Part shown: in pieces, positions 19,940 to 28,450 of the stretch | Numbering within the stretch: position 1 is the first letter of the stretch | How the letters are laid out: every line of letters starts with the position of its first letter | NCBI RefSeq assembly: GCF_006715865.1 | Contig: NZ_VFOA01000001.1 | Coordinates: 4,030,001-4,094,000, forward strand | DNA length: 64,000 bases | From: Cellulomonas sp. SLBN-39 | Lineage (GTDB): Bacteria; Actinomycetota; Actinomycetes; Actinomycetales; Cellulomonadaceae | Reading direction: 5' to 3' | Made by a program: the position numbers and the translations under genes | Notes under the pieces: generated by a model | Told to the model about the DNA's origin: nothing | The model's database searches: none | What the model saw: the letters and a program-made list of their open reading frames with translations, nothing else

Positions 19940-21311
19940 GGCCGAGCAGCACGCGGGCCTCGGCGACCAGGAGGACCGACCCCGTCACCAGCACGGCGGC
20001 GCCGCGCTCGACCTCGCTCTCGGCCAGCGAGACCGCGGTCTCGACGGCGTCGTCGAGGCGGTGCACGACGTGCACGCGGTCCTCGCCGAACACGTCGACC
20101 GCGATCGCCGCGAGGTCGTCGACGTCCAGGGCCCGGTCGGTGCCGGCCTGGGTGACGACGATCTCCGCGAGCTCGGGCTCGAGCACCGCGAGGATGCCCT
20201 CGGGGTCCTTGTCCGCCATGACGCCGACCACGCCGACGACCCGCTGGAACTGGAACGCCTCGTCGAGGGCCTCGACGAGCGCCTGGGCGCCCGCGGGGTT
20301 GTGCGCGGCGTCGACCACGACGGTCGGCGAGGACCGCACGACCTCCAGCCGCCCGGGCGACGTGACGTCCGCGAGCGCGGCCCCGACGACGTCGCCGTCG
20401 AGCGCGGCCCCGCCCGTGAGCAGCGCCTCGACGGCGACGAGCGCGAGCAGCGCGTTGTGCGCCTGGTGCGCGCCGTGCAGCGGCAGGTACACGTCGGCGT
20501 AGACGCCGCCGAGGCCGCGCAGCACGAGCATCTGCCCGCCGACCGCGACCTGCCGCTCGACGACGTGCACGTCGACGCCCTCGCGGACCACGCGCGCGCC
20601 CCGCTCGGCGGCAGCGGCGAGCACGACGCCCTCGGCCTCGTCGGTCTGCTCGGCCAGCACGAGCGTCGCGCCGTCCTTGACGATGCCGGCCTTCTCCGAC
20701 GCGATCTCCACGAGGGTGTGCCCGAGCCAGCGCTCGTGGTCCATGGCCACGGGGGCGATCACGGCGACGTCGGCGTCGATGACGTTGGTGGCGTCCCAGC
20801 GCCCGCCGAGCCCGACCTCGATCACGGCGACGTCGACGGGGGCGTCGGCGAACGCGGCGAACGCCATGACGGTGAACACCTCGAAGAACGACAGCGTCGG
20901 CTGCCCGCGCTCGGCCCACCGCTGGTCGACGATGTGCACGTAGGGCGCGACGTCCTGCCAGAGCTCGACGAACTGCTCGTCGCCGATGGGCTCGCCGTCG
21001 ATCTGGATCCGCTCGGTGACGCGGCTCAGGTGCGGGCTGGTGAACAGCCCGGTGCGCAGGCCGTGCTCGCGCACGAGCCGCTCGACGACCCGGGCGGTGG
21101 ACGTCTTGCCGTTGGTGCCGGTGACGTGCACGGTCCGGTAGGCGCGCTGGGGGTCGCCCAGCAGCTCGAGCACCTCGCGCACGCGGTCGAGCGTGGGGTC
21201 GATGTCGTGCTCGGGCGCCCGGGCGACGATCGCCCGGTACACCTCGTCGGCGGCGACGCGGGCCTCGCGGGCGCCCTCGTCGCGCCGGTGGTCGGCGCCG
21301 CGGGCGCTCAC
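19932..21311 (-). CDS. folC: Bifunctional folylpolyglutamate synthase / dihydrofolate synthase
   Basis: Adds glutamate to dihydropteroate and to tetrahydrofolates; cytoplasmic Mur-ligase-like enzyme. 459 aa from GTG 21311, which overlaps the ileS stop by 4 nt. Seen: P-loop [34 protein letters not shown], the metal and substrate loop [15 protein letters not shown], and [19 protein letters not shown] in the C-terminal domain. Normal length. It sits in the T-box-controlled ileS transcript. Downstream comes a TetR gene rather than DUF4233-ndk, which lie 12.5 kb further on the same strand. Confidence 0.96.
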   Translation of the reverse strand: MSARGADHRRDEGAREARVAADEVYRAIVARAPEHDIDPTLDRVREVLELLGDPQRAYRTVHVTGTNGKTSTARVVERLVREHGLRTGLFTSPHLSRVTERIQIDGEPIGDEQFVELWQDVAPYVHIVDQRWAERGQPTLSFFEVFTVMAFAAFADAPVDVAVIEVGLGGRWDATNVIDADVAVIAPVAMDHERWLGHTLVEIASEKAGIVKDGATLVLAEQTDEAEGVVLAAAAERGARVVREGVDVHVVERQVAVGGQMLVLRGLGGVYADVYLPLHGAHQAHNALLALVAVEALLTGGAALDGDVVGAALADVTSPGRLEVVRSSPTVVVDAAHNPAGAQALVEALDEAFQFQRVVGVVGVMADKDPEGILAVLEPELAEIVVTQAGTDRALDVDDLAAIAVDVFGEDRVHVVHRLDDAVETAVSLAESEVERGAAVLVTGSVLLVAEARVLLGRG

Positions 21312-24300
21312 GCGCCGCTCCGCTCGACGTGCACGGCCAGCTCGGCGGCGTCGGACGCCGTCACCGTGACCGTCGCGGCCAGCGTCTCCGCGGCGACCAC
21401 GTCGGTGTACGCCTCGACGGCGGGCACGTGCGCGTGCGGCACGGTCAGCGTGAGGTCGATCCGGTCGGAGACGTGCAGGCCGGCGGCCTTGCGCGCGTCC
21501 TGCACGGCGCGCACGACGTCGCGGGCGTAGCCCTCGGCGAGCAGCGCGTCGTCGAGAGTGAGGTCGAGGACGACGAACGCCCCGCCCGGCAGCACGGTCG
21601 CGGCCAGGGACGCGTCGGACTCGTCGCCGCCGACGACGGTGGTGAGCTCGTACTCGGCCGGCTCGAGCGGCACGTCGCCGTCGTCCGTCGTCACGACGAC
21701 CGTCTCGCCGTCGAGGCGCCACGCCCCGGCCTTGGCGGCCCGGATGACGGGCTGGACGCCGCGGCCGAGCCGCGGGCCGGCGGCGCGGGCGTTGACGGCC
21801 AGGCGCTGGGTGATGCCGAAGCGCTCGGCCGTGGCGGCGTCGGCCTCGACCACGTCGACGGCCTTGACGTTGAGCTCGGCCGCGAGCAGGTCGGCCCACG
21901 GGGCGAGCGCGCCCGGCTCGGCGGCGGCGACGGTGAGCCGGTGCAGCGGCTGGCGCACGCGCACCTGGTGGGCCTTGCGCAGGCCGAGGGCGGCGGACAC
22001 CACGGCCCGGACCTCGTCCATCGCCGTGACCAGGGCGTCGTCGTCGACGAGGGGATGCGTCGGCCAGTCCGTGAGGTGCACCGACCGGCCGCCGGTCAGG
22101 CCCCGCCAGACCTCCTCGGTGACGAGCGGCGCGAGCGGCGCGGCGACCTGCGTGAGGGTCTCCAGGGCCGTCCACAGCGTGTCGAACGCGTCGGCGTCCT
22201 CCGACCAGAACCGGTCGCGCTGGGTACGCACGTACCAGTTGGTCAGCACGTCGAGGTGCTCGCGCACGGACTCGCACGCCGCCGAGATGTCGTACGCGTC
22301 GAGCTGTGCCGCGACGGTCTCGACGAGCCGCCCGGTGCGGGCCAGCAGGTACCGGTCCATCGCCGGCAGGCCCGCCGCCCGCTCGGGCGTGACGCGCTGC
22401 GCGGCGTACCCGCGGCCCTCGTCCGCGGCCCCGGCGTACAGCGTGAAGAAGTAGTACGTGCTCCACAGCGGCAGCAGCACCTGGCGCACGCCGTCGCGGA
22501 TGCCCTCCTCGTGGACGACGAGGTTGCCGCCGCGCAGGATCGGCGACGACATGAGCGACCAGCGCACCGCGTCGGAGCCGTACCGGTCCCACATGAGCTG
22601 CGGGTCGGGGAAGTTGCGCAGCGACTTGCTGGCCTTGCGGCCGTCGTCGCCCAGCACGATGCCGTGGCACATGACGTTGCGGAACGCGGGCCGGTCGAAC
22701 AGGGCGGTGGCCAGCACGTGCAGCGTGTAGAACCAGCCGCGGGTCTGCCCGATGTACTCGACGATGAAGTCGCCCGGGTAGTGGTGCTCGAACCAGTCGC
22801 GGTTCTCGAACGGGTAGTGCACCTGCGCGAACGGCATGGACCCCGAGTCGAACCACACGTCCAGCACGTCGGGGATGCGGCGCATCGTGGACCGGCCCGT
22901 GGGGTCGTCCGGGTTCGGGCGCGTGAGGTCGTCGATGAACGGGCGGTGCAGGTCGGGCTCGCCGGCCTCGTTGGTGGGCACGCGGCCGAAGTCGGCCTCG
23001 AGCTCGGCGAACGAGCCGTACACGTCGACGCGCGGGTACGCGGGGTCGTCCGACACCCACACGGGGATGGGCGTGCCCCAGTACCGGTTGCGGCTGATCG
23101 ACCAGTCGCGGGCGTTCTCCAGCCACTTGCCGAACTGACCGTCGCGGATGTGCCCGGGGATCCACTCGATGCCCTGGTTGAGCTCGACCATGCGGTCCTT
23201 GAACGCGGTGACGCGCACGAACCACGACGACACGGCCTTGTAGATCAGCGGGTTCCGGCACCGCCAGCAGTGCGGGTAGGAGTGCTCGTACGTCTCGTGC
23301 CGCACGACCACGGACCGGCGGGCCTCGTCGACGCGCGCGAGCGGGCCGGTGCCGGCCTTGAGGTCGGCGATGACGGCCTTGTTCGCCTCGAAGACCTGCT
23401 GGCCCTCGTAGTCGGCGACCTGCGCGGTGAACCGGCCCTTGGAGTCGACGGGGACGACGGGCGTGATGCCCGCCGCGTCGCACGCGTGCATGTCGTCCTC
23501 GCCGAACGCGGGCGCCAGGTGGACCACGCCCGTGCCGTCGTCGGTGGTGACGAAGTCCGCCGCGAGCACCACGTGGGCGTTGTCGTGCCCGGCGAAGTAG
23601 TCGAACGGCGGCGTGTACGCCCGGCCCACGAGGTCCGCACCGGTGAGCGACGCCACGACCGTCGCCTCGCCCAGCTCGCGCGCGTACGCCCCGACCCGGC
23701 CCGCGGCCAGCACGACCCGCTCGCCGGGGTGCGCCTGCGCGAACGGCGAGTCCGCGGCCGGCTCGACGACCGCGTACTCGATCTGCGGACCCACGGCCAC
23801 GGCCAGGTTCGACGGCAGGGTCCACGGCGTCGTCGTCCAGACCAGCAGCAGCTCGCCCGTCGCCAGGCGCAGCCCCACCGTCAGCGCGGGGTCCTGGCGC
23901 GAGGCGTAGACGTCGTCGTCCATGCGCAGCTCGTGGTTCGACAGCGGCGTCTCGTCGCGCCAGCAGTACGGCAGCACCCGGTAGCCCTCGTAGGCCAGGC
24001 CCTTGTCGTACAGCTGCTTGAACGCCCAGACCACCGACTCCATGAACGTCGGGTCGAGCGTCTTGTAGTCGTTCTCGAAGTCGACCCAGCGGGCCTGGCG
24101 GGTGACGTACTCCTCCCAGTCCTGGGTGTACGTCAGCACCGACTCCCGGCACGCGGCGTTGAACGCGGCGATGCCCATCTCGTCGATCTGGGCCTTGTCG
24201 GTGATGCCCAGCACGCGCTCGGCCTCGAGCTCGGCCGGCAGGCCGTGGGTGTCCCAGCCGAAGCGGCGCTCGACCCGGCGCCCGCGCATCGTCTGGTACC

Positions 24301-24541
24301 GCGGCACGACGTCCTTGATGTACCCGGTCAGCAGGTGCCCGTAGTGCGGCAGGCCGTTGGCGAACGGCGGGCCGTCGTAGAACACGTACTCGTTCGCGCC
24401 GTCCTCGCCCGCGGGGCGCTGCTCGACGGACGCGGCGAACGTGCCGTCGGCCGCCCAGTGGGCCAGCACGTCGGCCTCGAGCGCGGGCAGCTCCGGGGAC
24501 GCGGGGACGGTCTGCCCGGGACGGTGCAGCGGGTACGCCAC
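21308..24541 (-). CDS. ileS: Isoleucyl-tRNA synthetase (IleS2-like clade)
   Basis: Charges tRNA-Ile; 1077 aa from GTG 24541, preceded by AGGAG. A longer open frame to 24751 runs through the T-box leader and is not coding. Seen: class I signature HYGH in [20 protein letters not shown] (residues 66-69), the editing domain with [18 protein letters not shown] and [27 protein letters not shown], and the KMSKS-type loop [21 protein letters not shown] is the eukaryote-like IleS2 form, which in other bacteria goes with lower mupirocin sensitivity. Translation is likely controlled by the upstream T-box. First gene of ileS-folC-TetR. Confidence 0.97.
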   Translation of the reverse strand: MAYPLHRPGQTVPASPELPALEADVLAHWAADGTFAASVEQRPAGEDGANEYVFYDGPPFANGLPHYGHLLTGYIKDVVPRYQTMRGRRVERRFGWDTHGLPAELEAERVLGITDKAQIDEMGIAAFNAACRESVLTYTQDWEEYVTRQARWVDFENDYKTLDPTFMESVVWAFKQLYDKGLAYEGYRVLPYCWRDETPLSNHELRMDDDVYASRQDPALTVGLRLATGELLLVWTTTPWTLPSNLAVAVGPQIEYAVVEPAADSPFAQAHPGERVVLAAGRVGAYARELGEATVVASLTGADLVGRAYTPPFDYFAGHDNAHVVLAADFVTTDDGTGVVHLAPAFGEDDMHACDAAGITPVVPVDSKGRFTAQVADYEGQQVFEANKAVIADLKAGTGPLARVDEARRSVVVRHETYEHSYPHCWRCRNPLIYKAVSSWFVRVTAFKDRMVELNQGIEWIPGHIRDGQFGKWLENARDWSISRNRYWGTPIPVWVSDDPAYPRVDVYGSFAELEADFGRVPTNEAGEPDLHRPFIDDLTRPNPDDPTGRSTMRRIPDVLDVWFDSGSMPFAQVHYPFENRDWFEHHYPGDFIVEYIGQTRGWFYTLHVLATALFDRPAFRNVMCHGIVLGDDGRKASKSLRNFPDPQLMWDRYGSDAVRWSLMSSPILRGGNLVVHEEGIRDGVRQVLLPLWSTYYFFTLYAGAADEGRGYAAQRVTPERAAGLPAMDRYLLARTGRLVETVAAQLDAYDISAACESVREHLDVLTNWYVRTQRDRFWSEDADAFDTLWTALETLTQVAAPLAPLVTEEVWRGLTGGRSVHLTDWPTHPLVDDDALVTAMDEVRAVVSAALGLRKAHQVRVRQPLHRLTVAAAEPGALAPWADLLAAELNVKAVDVVEADAATAERFGITQRLAVNARAAGPRLGRGVQPVIRAAKAGAWRLDGETVVVTTDDGDVPLEPAEYELTTVVGGDESDASLAATVLPGGAFVVLDLTLDDALLAEGYARDVVRAVQDARKAAGLHVSDRIDLTLTVPHAHVPAVEAYTDVVAAETLAATVTVTASDAAELAVHVERSGA

Positions 24542-24776
24542 GGTGGGTGCTCCTGGTCTCTCGCGCAGCTGCGCGGGTGATTCACCTGACCACGAGGACG
24601 ACGACGCCCGGACCGGCCGGACGGCACCGCGGTACCACCTCGCTTGCCGGGCGCACGGTGCGCCCGACCTCTCGCCTGCGGCTGTGACGGGCCTGCCCCG
24701 TCCGGTTCTACTGAGGCCGCCCGAGGGAGGCCCGTTCTTCCGGAGGCTCACCGGTGATGGCCGGGTCGACGCCTGT
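24542..24776 (-). promoter_or_regulatory. T-box riboswitch leader of ileS
   Basis: The leader RNA on the minus strand shows the T-box order: stem I with a specifier loop region ATCACCGGTGAG, where ATC matches isoleucine; CCTCCGGAAGAACGGGCCTCC; AGTAGAACCGGACGGG in the middle; then the conserved T-box sequence GCGAGGTGGTACCGCGGTGC that pairs with the tRNA acceptor end. A GGTCAGGTGAATCACC hairpin and the AGGAG ribosome site follow, and no U-tract terminator is visible. Actinobacterial ileS T-boxes of this type act on translation, with uncharged tRNA-Ile exposing the ribosome site. Confidence 0.92.
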
Positions 24777-24782
24777 GCGGCC

Positions 24783-24788
24783 AGTGTA
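24783..24788 (-). promoter_or_regulatory. Likely -10 of the ileS leader transcript
   Basis: TACACT on the minus strand, ending 6 nt before the T-box RNA would begin. A TCGACG hexamer 19 nt upstream is a weak -35 candidate. Confidence 0.45.
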
Positions 24789-24864
24789 ACGACGACACGG
24801 GTGACGGCGTCGACCGGCGGGCGCGGGTTCGTCGGACGGCGGCCGCGGCGGGCAGGATCGTCCC

Positions 24865-25545
24865 ATGCCTTCCCCCGCCGCCCGTCCCCTCGCGCTGCTC
24901 GACCTCGACGGCACGCTCATGAACTCCGCCCCCGGCGTCGTGCACTCCGTGCGCGTCGCGTACGAGCACGTCGGGGTGCCCGTGCCCGACGAGGCCGCGA
25001 TGCTGTCGTTCATCGGCCCGCCCATCGGGCACTCGTTCCCCGCGCACGGCGTGCCCGCCGCGCTCGTGCCGGACGCGGTGGCCGCGTACCAGGAGCACTT
25101 CGGCCGGGTCGGCGTGTGGGACACCACCGTCTTCGACGGCATCCCCGCGGCGCTGACCGCGCTGCGGGAGGCCGGGGTCCTCCTCGTCGTCGCCACCGCC
25201 AAGCCCATCGCCTTCGCCGAGCCGATCTGCGCCGAGGTCGGCCTGACACCGCTGCTCGACGCGATCGTCGGCGCCCCGCTGGACGAGTCCGAGTCCAAGG
25301 GCCAGATCATCGCCCGTGCCCTCGTCGTGGCGCGCGAGCTCACCGGCGCCCCCGTCGACCCGGCGCGCGCCGTGATGCTCGGCGACCGCGAGCACGACGT
25401 GCACGGTGCCGCCGAGCACGGCATCGCGTGCCTCGGCGCGTCGTGGGGCTACGGCGCACCCGGCGAGCTCGTCGCCGCGGGCGTCGCGCAGGTGCTGGGC
25501 GGCACCGACGAGGTCGCGCCCGCCGTGCTGGCCCGCGTCGCGTGA
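24865..25545 (+). CDS. HAD-family phosphatase (phosphoglycolate phosphatase-like), copy 1
   Basis: 226 aa from ATG 24865. HAD subfamily IA: motif [17 protein letters not shown] with the nucleophile Asp, a helical cap (residues 20-85), motif II VATAKP, lysine in [11 protein letters not shown], motif [19 protein letters not shown]. It is very similar in layout to the next gene, with which it overlaps by 4 nt. Likely a small-molecule phosphomonoesterase of the Gph/PpaX type; substrate unknown. It is divergent from the ileS T-box promoter. Confidence 0.88.
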   Translation: MPSPAARPLALLDLDGTLMNSAPGVVHSVRVAYEHVGVPVPDEAAMLSFIGPPIGHSFPAHGVPAALVPDAVAAYQEHFGRVGVWDTTVFDGIPAALTALREAGVLLVVATAKPIAFAEPICAEVGLTPLLDAIVGAPLDESESKGQIIARALVVARELTGAPVDPARAVMLGDREHDVHGAAEHGIACLGASWGYGAPGELVAAGVAQVLGGTDEVAPAVLARVA

Positions 25546-26219
25546 GCTGGCCTGCCGGGCGGCCCGCACCGGTGGTGCTGCTCGACCTCGACGGCACGCT
25601 CACCGACTCCTACCCGGGCATCGCCGCGTCGGCCCGCGCCGCGTACACCGCGCTCGGGCTGCCCGTGCCGGACGACGCGACCCTGCGCACCTTCGTCGGC
25701 CCGCCCATCACCGGGTCGTTCGCCGCGCACGGCGTGCCCGCCGACCGACTGACCGAGGCCGTCGCGGCGTACCGGGTGCACTTCCGCGCCGGCGGCATGT
25801 GGGACAACCGCGTCTACGACGGCATCGACGACCAGCTGCGCACCCTGCGCGCCGCCGGGGCCCGGCTGGCGGTGGCGACCAGCAAGCCCGAGGTGTTCGC
25901 GCAGCCCATCTGCGAGCGCTTCGGCCTGGCCGCGCACCTGGAGGGTGTGTTCGGCGCGCCCCTGGACCACGTCCCGTCGACGAAGGCCGACGTCATCGCC
26001 CGGGCGCTCGACGCGCTCGGTGCCACGGCCCCCGTGGGCCGCGTCGTCATGGTCGGCGACCGCGAGCACGACGTGCACGGCGCCACCGCCCACGGGATCG
26101 CGTGCGTCGGCGTCGGGTGGGGGTACGCGTCCGACGGCGAGCTCGTCGCCGCGGGCGCCGTCGAGGTCGTCGCCGACGTCGCGGACCTGGCCGCCCGGGT
26201 GCTCGCGCACCTCGGGTGA
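25542..26219 (+). CDS. HAD-family phosphatase, tandem paralogue
   Basis: 225 aa from GTG 25542 (GTGA overlap with copy 1). Same architecture: [16 protein letters not shown], cap with TFVGPPITGSFAAHGVP, VATSKPEVFAQPICERFGLA, STKADVIARAL and [18 protein letters not shown]. The two proteins share long blocks such as GPPI and [10 protein letters not shown], indicating a tandem duplication. Motif II is ATSKP here and ATAKP in copy 1, and the substrate-facing cap differs, so the pair may have diverged in substrate. It is followed after 42 nt by the FNT channel gene. Confidence 0.88.
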   Translation: MSWPAGRPAPVVLLDLDGTLTDSYPGIAASARAAYTALGLPVPDDATLRTFVGPPITGSFAAHGVPADRLTEAVAAYRVHFRAGGMWDNRVYDGIDDQLRTLRAAGARLAVATSKPEVFAQPICERFGLAAHLEGVFGAPLDHVPSTKADVIARALDALGATAPVGRVVMVGDREHDVHGATAHGIACVGVGWGYASDGELVAAGAVEVVADVADLAARVLAHLG

Positions 26220-26261
26220 GCCTCCCCGGCGCAGGGCCCGCGGGTGTGGGATCTTGAGCGC

Positions 26262-27128
26262 GTGAGCGCCACGTCCCCCGACCCGCAGGCCCTGTTCCCG
26301 GGCAAGCACTTCATCAGCACGGTGCTCGAGGCGCTCGAGACCAAGACGGCGATGTCGGGCACCCTCGCCCGCCGGTACCTGCAGCGCGCCGCCATGGCGG
26401 GCGTCATCATCGGCCTGCTGTACGCCACCTACTACGCGGTCGTCGCCGCGTTCGCGTCGGTGCCCGTGGGCACCACGACCCTCCAGCCGCTGGGGCGGAT
26501 GGTCGGCGGGTTCGTGTTCGGCTGGGCGCTGGTGTTCATCTACTACTCGCGCTCCGAGCTGCTGACGTCGAACATGATGATCGTCTCGATCGGCGCGTAC
26601 CACCGCCGCACCACGTGGGGGCGGGCGCTGCGGCTGCTGGGCCTGTGCTACCTCGGCAACGTCATCGGCGGCCTGTTCGTCGCCGTGCTGCTGCGGTTCT
26701 CCACCCTGGCCGAGGGGGCCGCCGAGGAGCAGATGCTGCTGTCGGTCGAGCACAAGCTCGACTTCGTCAGCTCCGGCGCCACCGGCTGGGTGGACCTGCT
26801 GATCCGCGCGGTGCTGTGCAACTTCTGCATCAACCTGGCCATGCTGCTGGTCTACAACGGCCTCATCAAGGACGACCTGACCAAGTCCCTCGTGATGATC
26901 GTCGCGGTGTTCATCTTCGCGTTCCTCGGCCTGGAGCACTCCGTGGCCAACACGGTCCTGTTCTCCATCGTGGGCCTGCGTGAGGGCATCGACCTGGGTC
27001 TCGCGGCCGGCAACGTCGCCCTCGCGCTCGTCGGCAACTTCATCGGCGGCGGTCTGCTCATCGGCCTGTACTACGCGTACGTCAACGACGACAGCCGGTG
27101 GCTGCGCCAGCAGCAGCCACCGGCCTGA
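26262..27128 (+). CDS. Formate/nitrite transporter (FNT) family channel
   Basis: Pentameric inner-membrane channel for formate, nitrite or related monovalent acids; about 288 aa from GTG 26262 (an in-frame GTG at 26244 is an alternative, neither has a strong ribosome site). Six likely helices, with FNT marks LLTSNMMIVSIGAY in the first half, RAVLCNFCINLAMLL in the middle, and the conserved FAFLGLEHSVANTVLF segment with the central histidine, then LVGNFIGGGLLIGLYYAYV. The substrate cannot be decided. It lies after the HAD pair and is convergent with the phosphoribosyltransferase gene, with only 10 nt between stops. Confidence 0.88.
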   Translation: MSATSPDPQALFPGKHFISTVLEALETKTAMSGTLARRYLQRAAMAGVIIGLLYATYYAVVAAFASVPVGTTTLQPLGRMVGGFVFGWALVFIYYSRSELLTSNMMIVSIGAYHRRTTWGRALRLLGLCYLGNVIGGLFVAVLLRFSTLAEGAAEEQMLLSVEHKLDFVSSGATGWVDLLIRAVLCNFCINLAMLLVYNGLIKDDLTKSLVMIVAVFIFAFLGLEHSVANTVLFSIVGLREGIDLGLAAGNVALALVGNFIGGGLLIGLYYAYVNDDSRWLRQQQPPA

Positions 27129-27138
27129 CGTCCCCGGC

Positions 27139-27654
27139 TCAGGGCTGCGTGGCCTGCACCGGCGGCAGCGCCGACCAGGGGAACGTGATCCACCGGTCCG
27201 TGCGCTTCCACACGTAGTCGGGGTCGATGATCGAGCGCGGCTTGGCGTACAGCACCGCGGTCCGGGCCTCCGCGCAGTGCCGCGAGACCAGCTTCTGCAC
27301 CAGCGCCAGCGTCTCCCCGGTGTCCGCGACGTCGTCGACGACCAGTGCCCGCAGCCCGCTCAGCGCGTCCGTGTCGAGCAGCGGCGGCAGCAGCGCCGGC
27401 TCCTCCAGCCGCTCGTCGACGCCCGTGTAGAACTCCACGTTGAGCGTCCCGACGGACTTGGTGCCCAGCGCGTACGCGATCGCCCCGCCCGGCGGCAGCC
27501 CGCCCCGCGCCACCGCGACGACGACGTCCGGGACGAACCCCGAGTCGACCACCGCCTGCGCGATCTCCCGCGCCGCCGACCCGAAGGTCTCCCACTCCAG
27601 CACCTCGCGGTCAGCCGGGAGCTCCTGCCCCGGTGCCGCCTCCGTCGTCGTCAT
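27139..27654 (-). CDS. Purine-type phosphoribosyltransferase (xanthine-guanine PRTase-like)
   Basis: 171 aa from ATG 27654 behind GGGGGAGG. Type I PRTase fold: VVAVARGGLPPGGAIAYALG (the hood and Lys/Arg region) and the PRPP-binding loop ALVVDDVADTGETLALV with two acidic residues followed by TGET. The C-terminal AKPRSIIDPDYVWKRTDRWITFPW resembles xanthine/guanine PRTases, so purine base salvage from PRPP is the likely reaction. Upstream in-frame sequence to 28242 is not coding. Divergent from the unknown gene at 27718. Confidence 0.85.
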   Translation of the reverse strand: MTTTEAAPGQELPADREVLEWETFGSAAREIAQAVVDSGFVPDVVVAVARGGLPPGGAIAYALGTKSVGTLNVEFYTGVDERLEEPALLPPLLDTDALSGLRALVVDDVADTGETLALVQKLVSRHCAEARTAVLYAKPRSIIDPDYVWKRTDRWITFPWSALPPVQATQP

Positions 27655-27717
27655 GCGCTGATCCTCCCCCACCCCGCCCAGGACCTTCCACGCCGGCACC
27701 GCGCTCCACCTGATGGG

Positions 27718-28278
27718 ATGGTGCCCGTGACCGACCGGCAGACCGTGCAGTGGGACGTGCTGAACCGCTACCTCGCGGTCGTCCTCGGAAGCCACCGCCG
27801 GGGCGCCTGGTCGATGGGCCGCCAGCGGGGGGCAGCATCGACCGGGACCTGGGACGCGCTCGCCGCCGCGCTCGTCGGCGGTGACCTGGTGACCGTCACC
27901 GACTCGAACATGCACACCTCGTGCGTCTACGAGGTCCGCGACGAGCGAGCGGTCCTGCACGTGTCGACGGTCCTCCCCTGCGTGATCGTCTGGTCGGAGG
28001 TCGAACGCCGCTTCCTGGACACGTGCCCCGACTGGGCCACGCCGCTGACCGACGCCGGGTTCTCGTACCTCGGCAGTGCGTGCTCGCGCACGTGGAGCCC
28101 GTACCGCGACGACGAGGCCGAACGCCGGATCACATACTTCGAGCTGCTGTTCGCATGGATCGAGGGCTCCGACGGACCACCCGCCCACGAGGTCGTCGAC
28201 CCCTGGCGCCCACCCCTGGGCGCAGGCCCGCGAGGTACGCACGACCCCGCACGTCCCCGATCAGATCAGAACGGGTAG
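27718..28278 (+). CDS. Hypothetical protein
   Basis: 186 aa from ATG 27718 (GTG 27727 is possible); no clear ribosome site. No recognised family. The body (residues 5-155) looks foldable: VLNRYLAVVLGSHRRGAWSM, YEVRDERAVLHVSTVLPCVIVWSEVERRFLD, and ITYFELLFAWIEG. The last 30 residues are Pro/Arg/Gly-rich and probably disordered. The plain alternating alpha/beta composition is like that of the small immunity-type genes further right. Third positions are GC-rich, as in the neighbours. Confidence 0.6.
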   Translation: MVPVTDRQTVQWDVLNRYLAVVLGSHRRGAWSMGRQRGAASTGTWDALAAALVGGDLVTVTDSNMHTSCVYEVRDERAVLHVSTVLPCVIVWSEVERRFLDTCPDWATPLTDAGFSYLGSACSRTWSPYRDDEAERRITYFELLFAWIEGSDGPPAHEVVDPWRPPLGAGPRGTHDPARPRSDQNG

Positions 28279-28279
28279 A

Positions 28280-28450
28280 GCACTGACGCCTCTGCCCCGA
28301 CCCGGGTACGAGGTCGTGCGGCACGTCCACGTCGGAGTCCGGCCCGAACTCGCCTGGCGCGACGGAGCCGAACACGTCGAGCCGCGCGATCCCGTACCGC
28401 GCGCACAAGGCCCCGAGCGCGGCGCGCTGGGCCTCGTGGAGGGGGATCAC
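28280..28450 (-). pseudogene. Truncated MNT-type nucleotidyltransferase
   Basis: From GTG 28450 the frame gives ARYGIARLDVFGSVAPGEFG followed by PDSDVDV, the GS-x9-DxD active-site start of a minimal nucleotidyltransferase (MNT/MntA of HEPN-MNT pairs). After about 38 residues the match stops and the frame continues as unlike sequence antisense to the neighbouring gene. The polymerase-beta core is thus cut off, leaving only the catalytic loop. It begins directly next to the stop of the PaaK-like gene. No HEPN partner is seen. Confidence 0.65.

Noticed and set aside
24542-24751. In-frame N-terminal extension of IleS
   Set aside because: This stretch is the T-box leader RNA; the ribosome site and the IleS N-terminus fit GTG 24541.
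27655-28242. N-terminal extension of the phosphoribosyltransferase
   Set aside because: It is antisense to the gene at 27718 and has no family resemblance; ATG 27654 has an excellent ribosome site.
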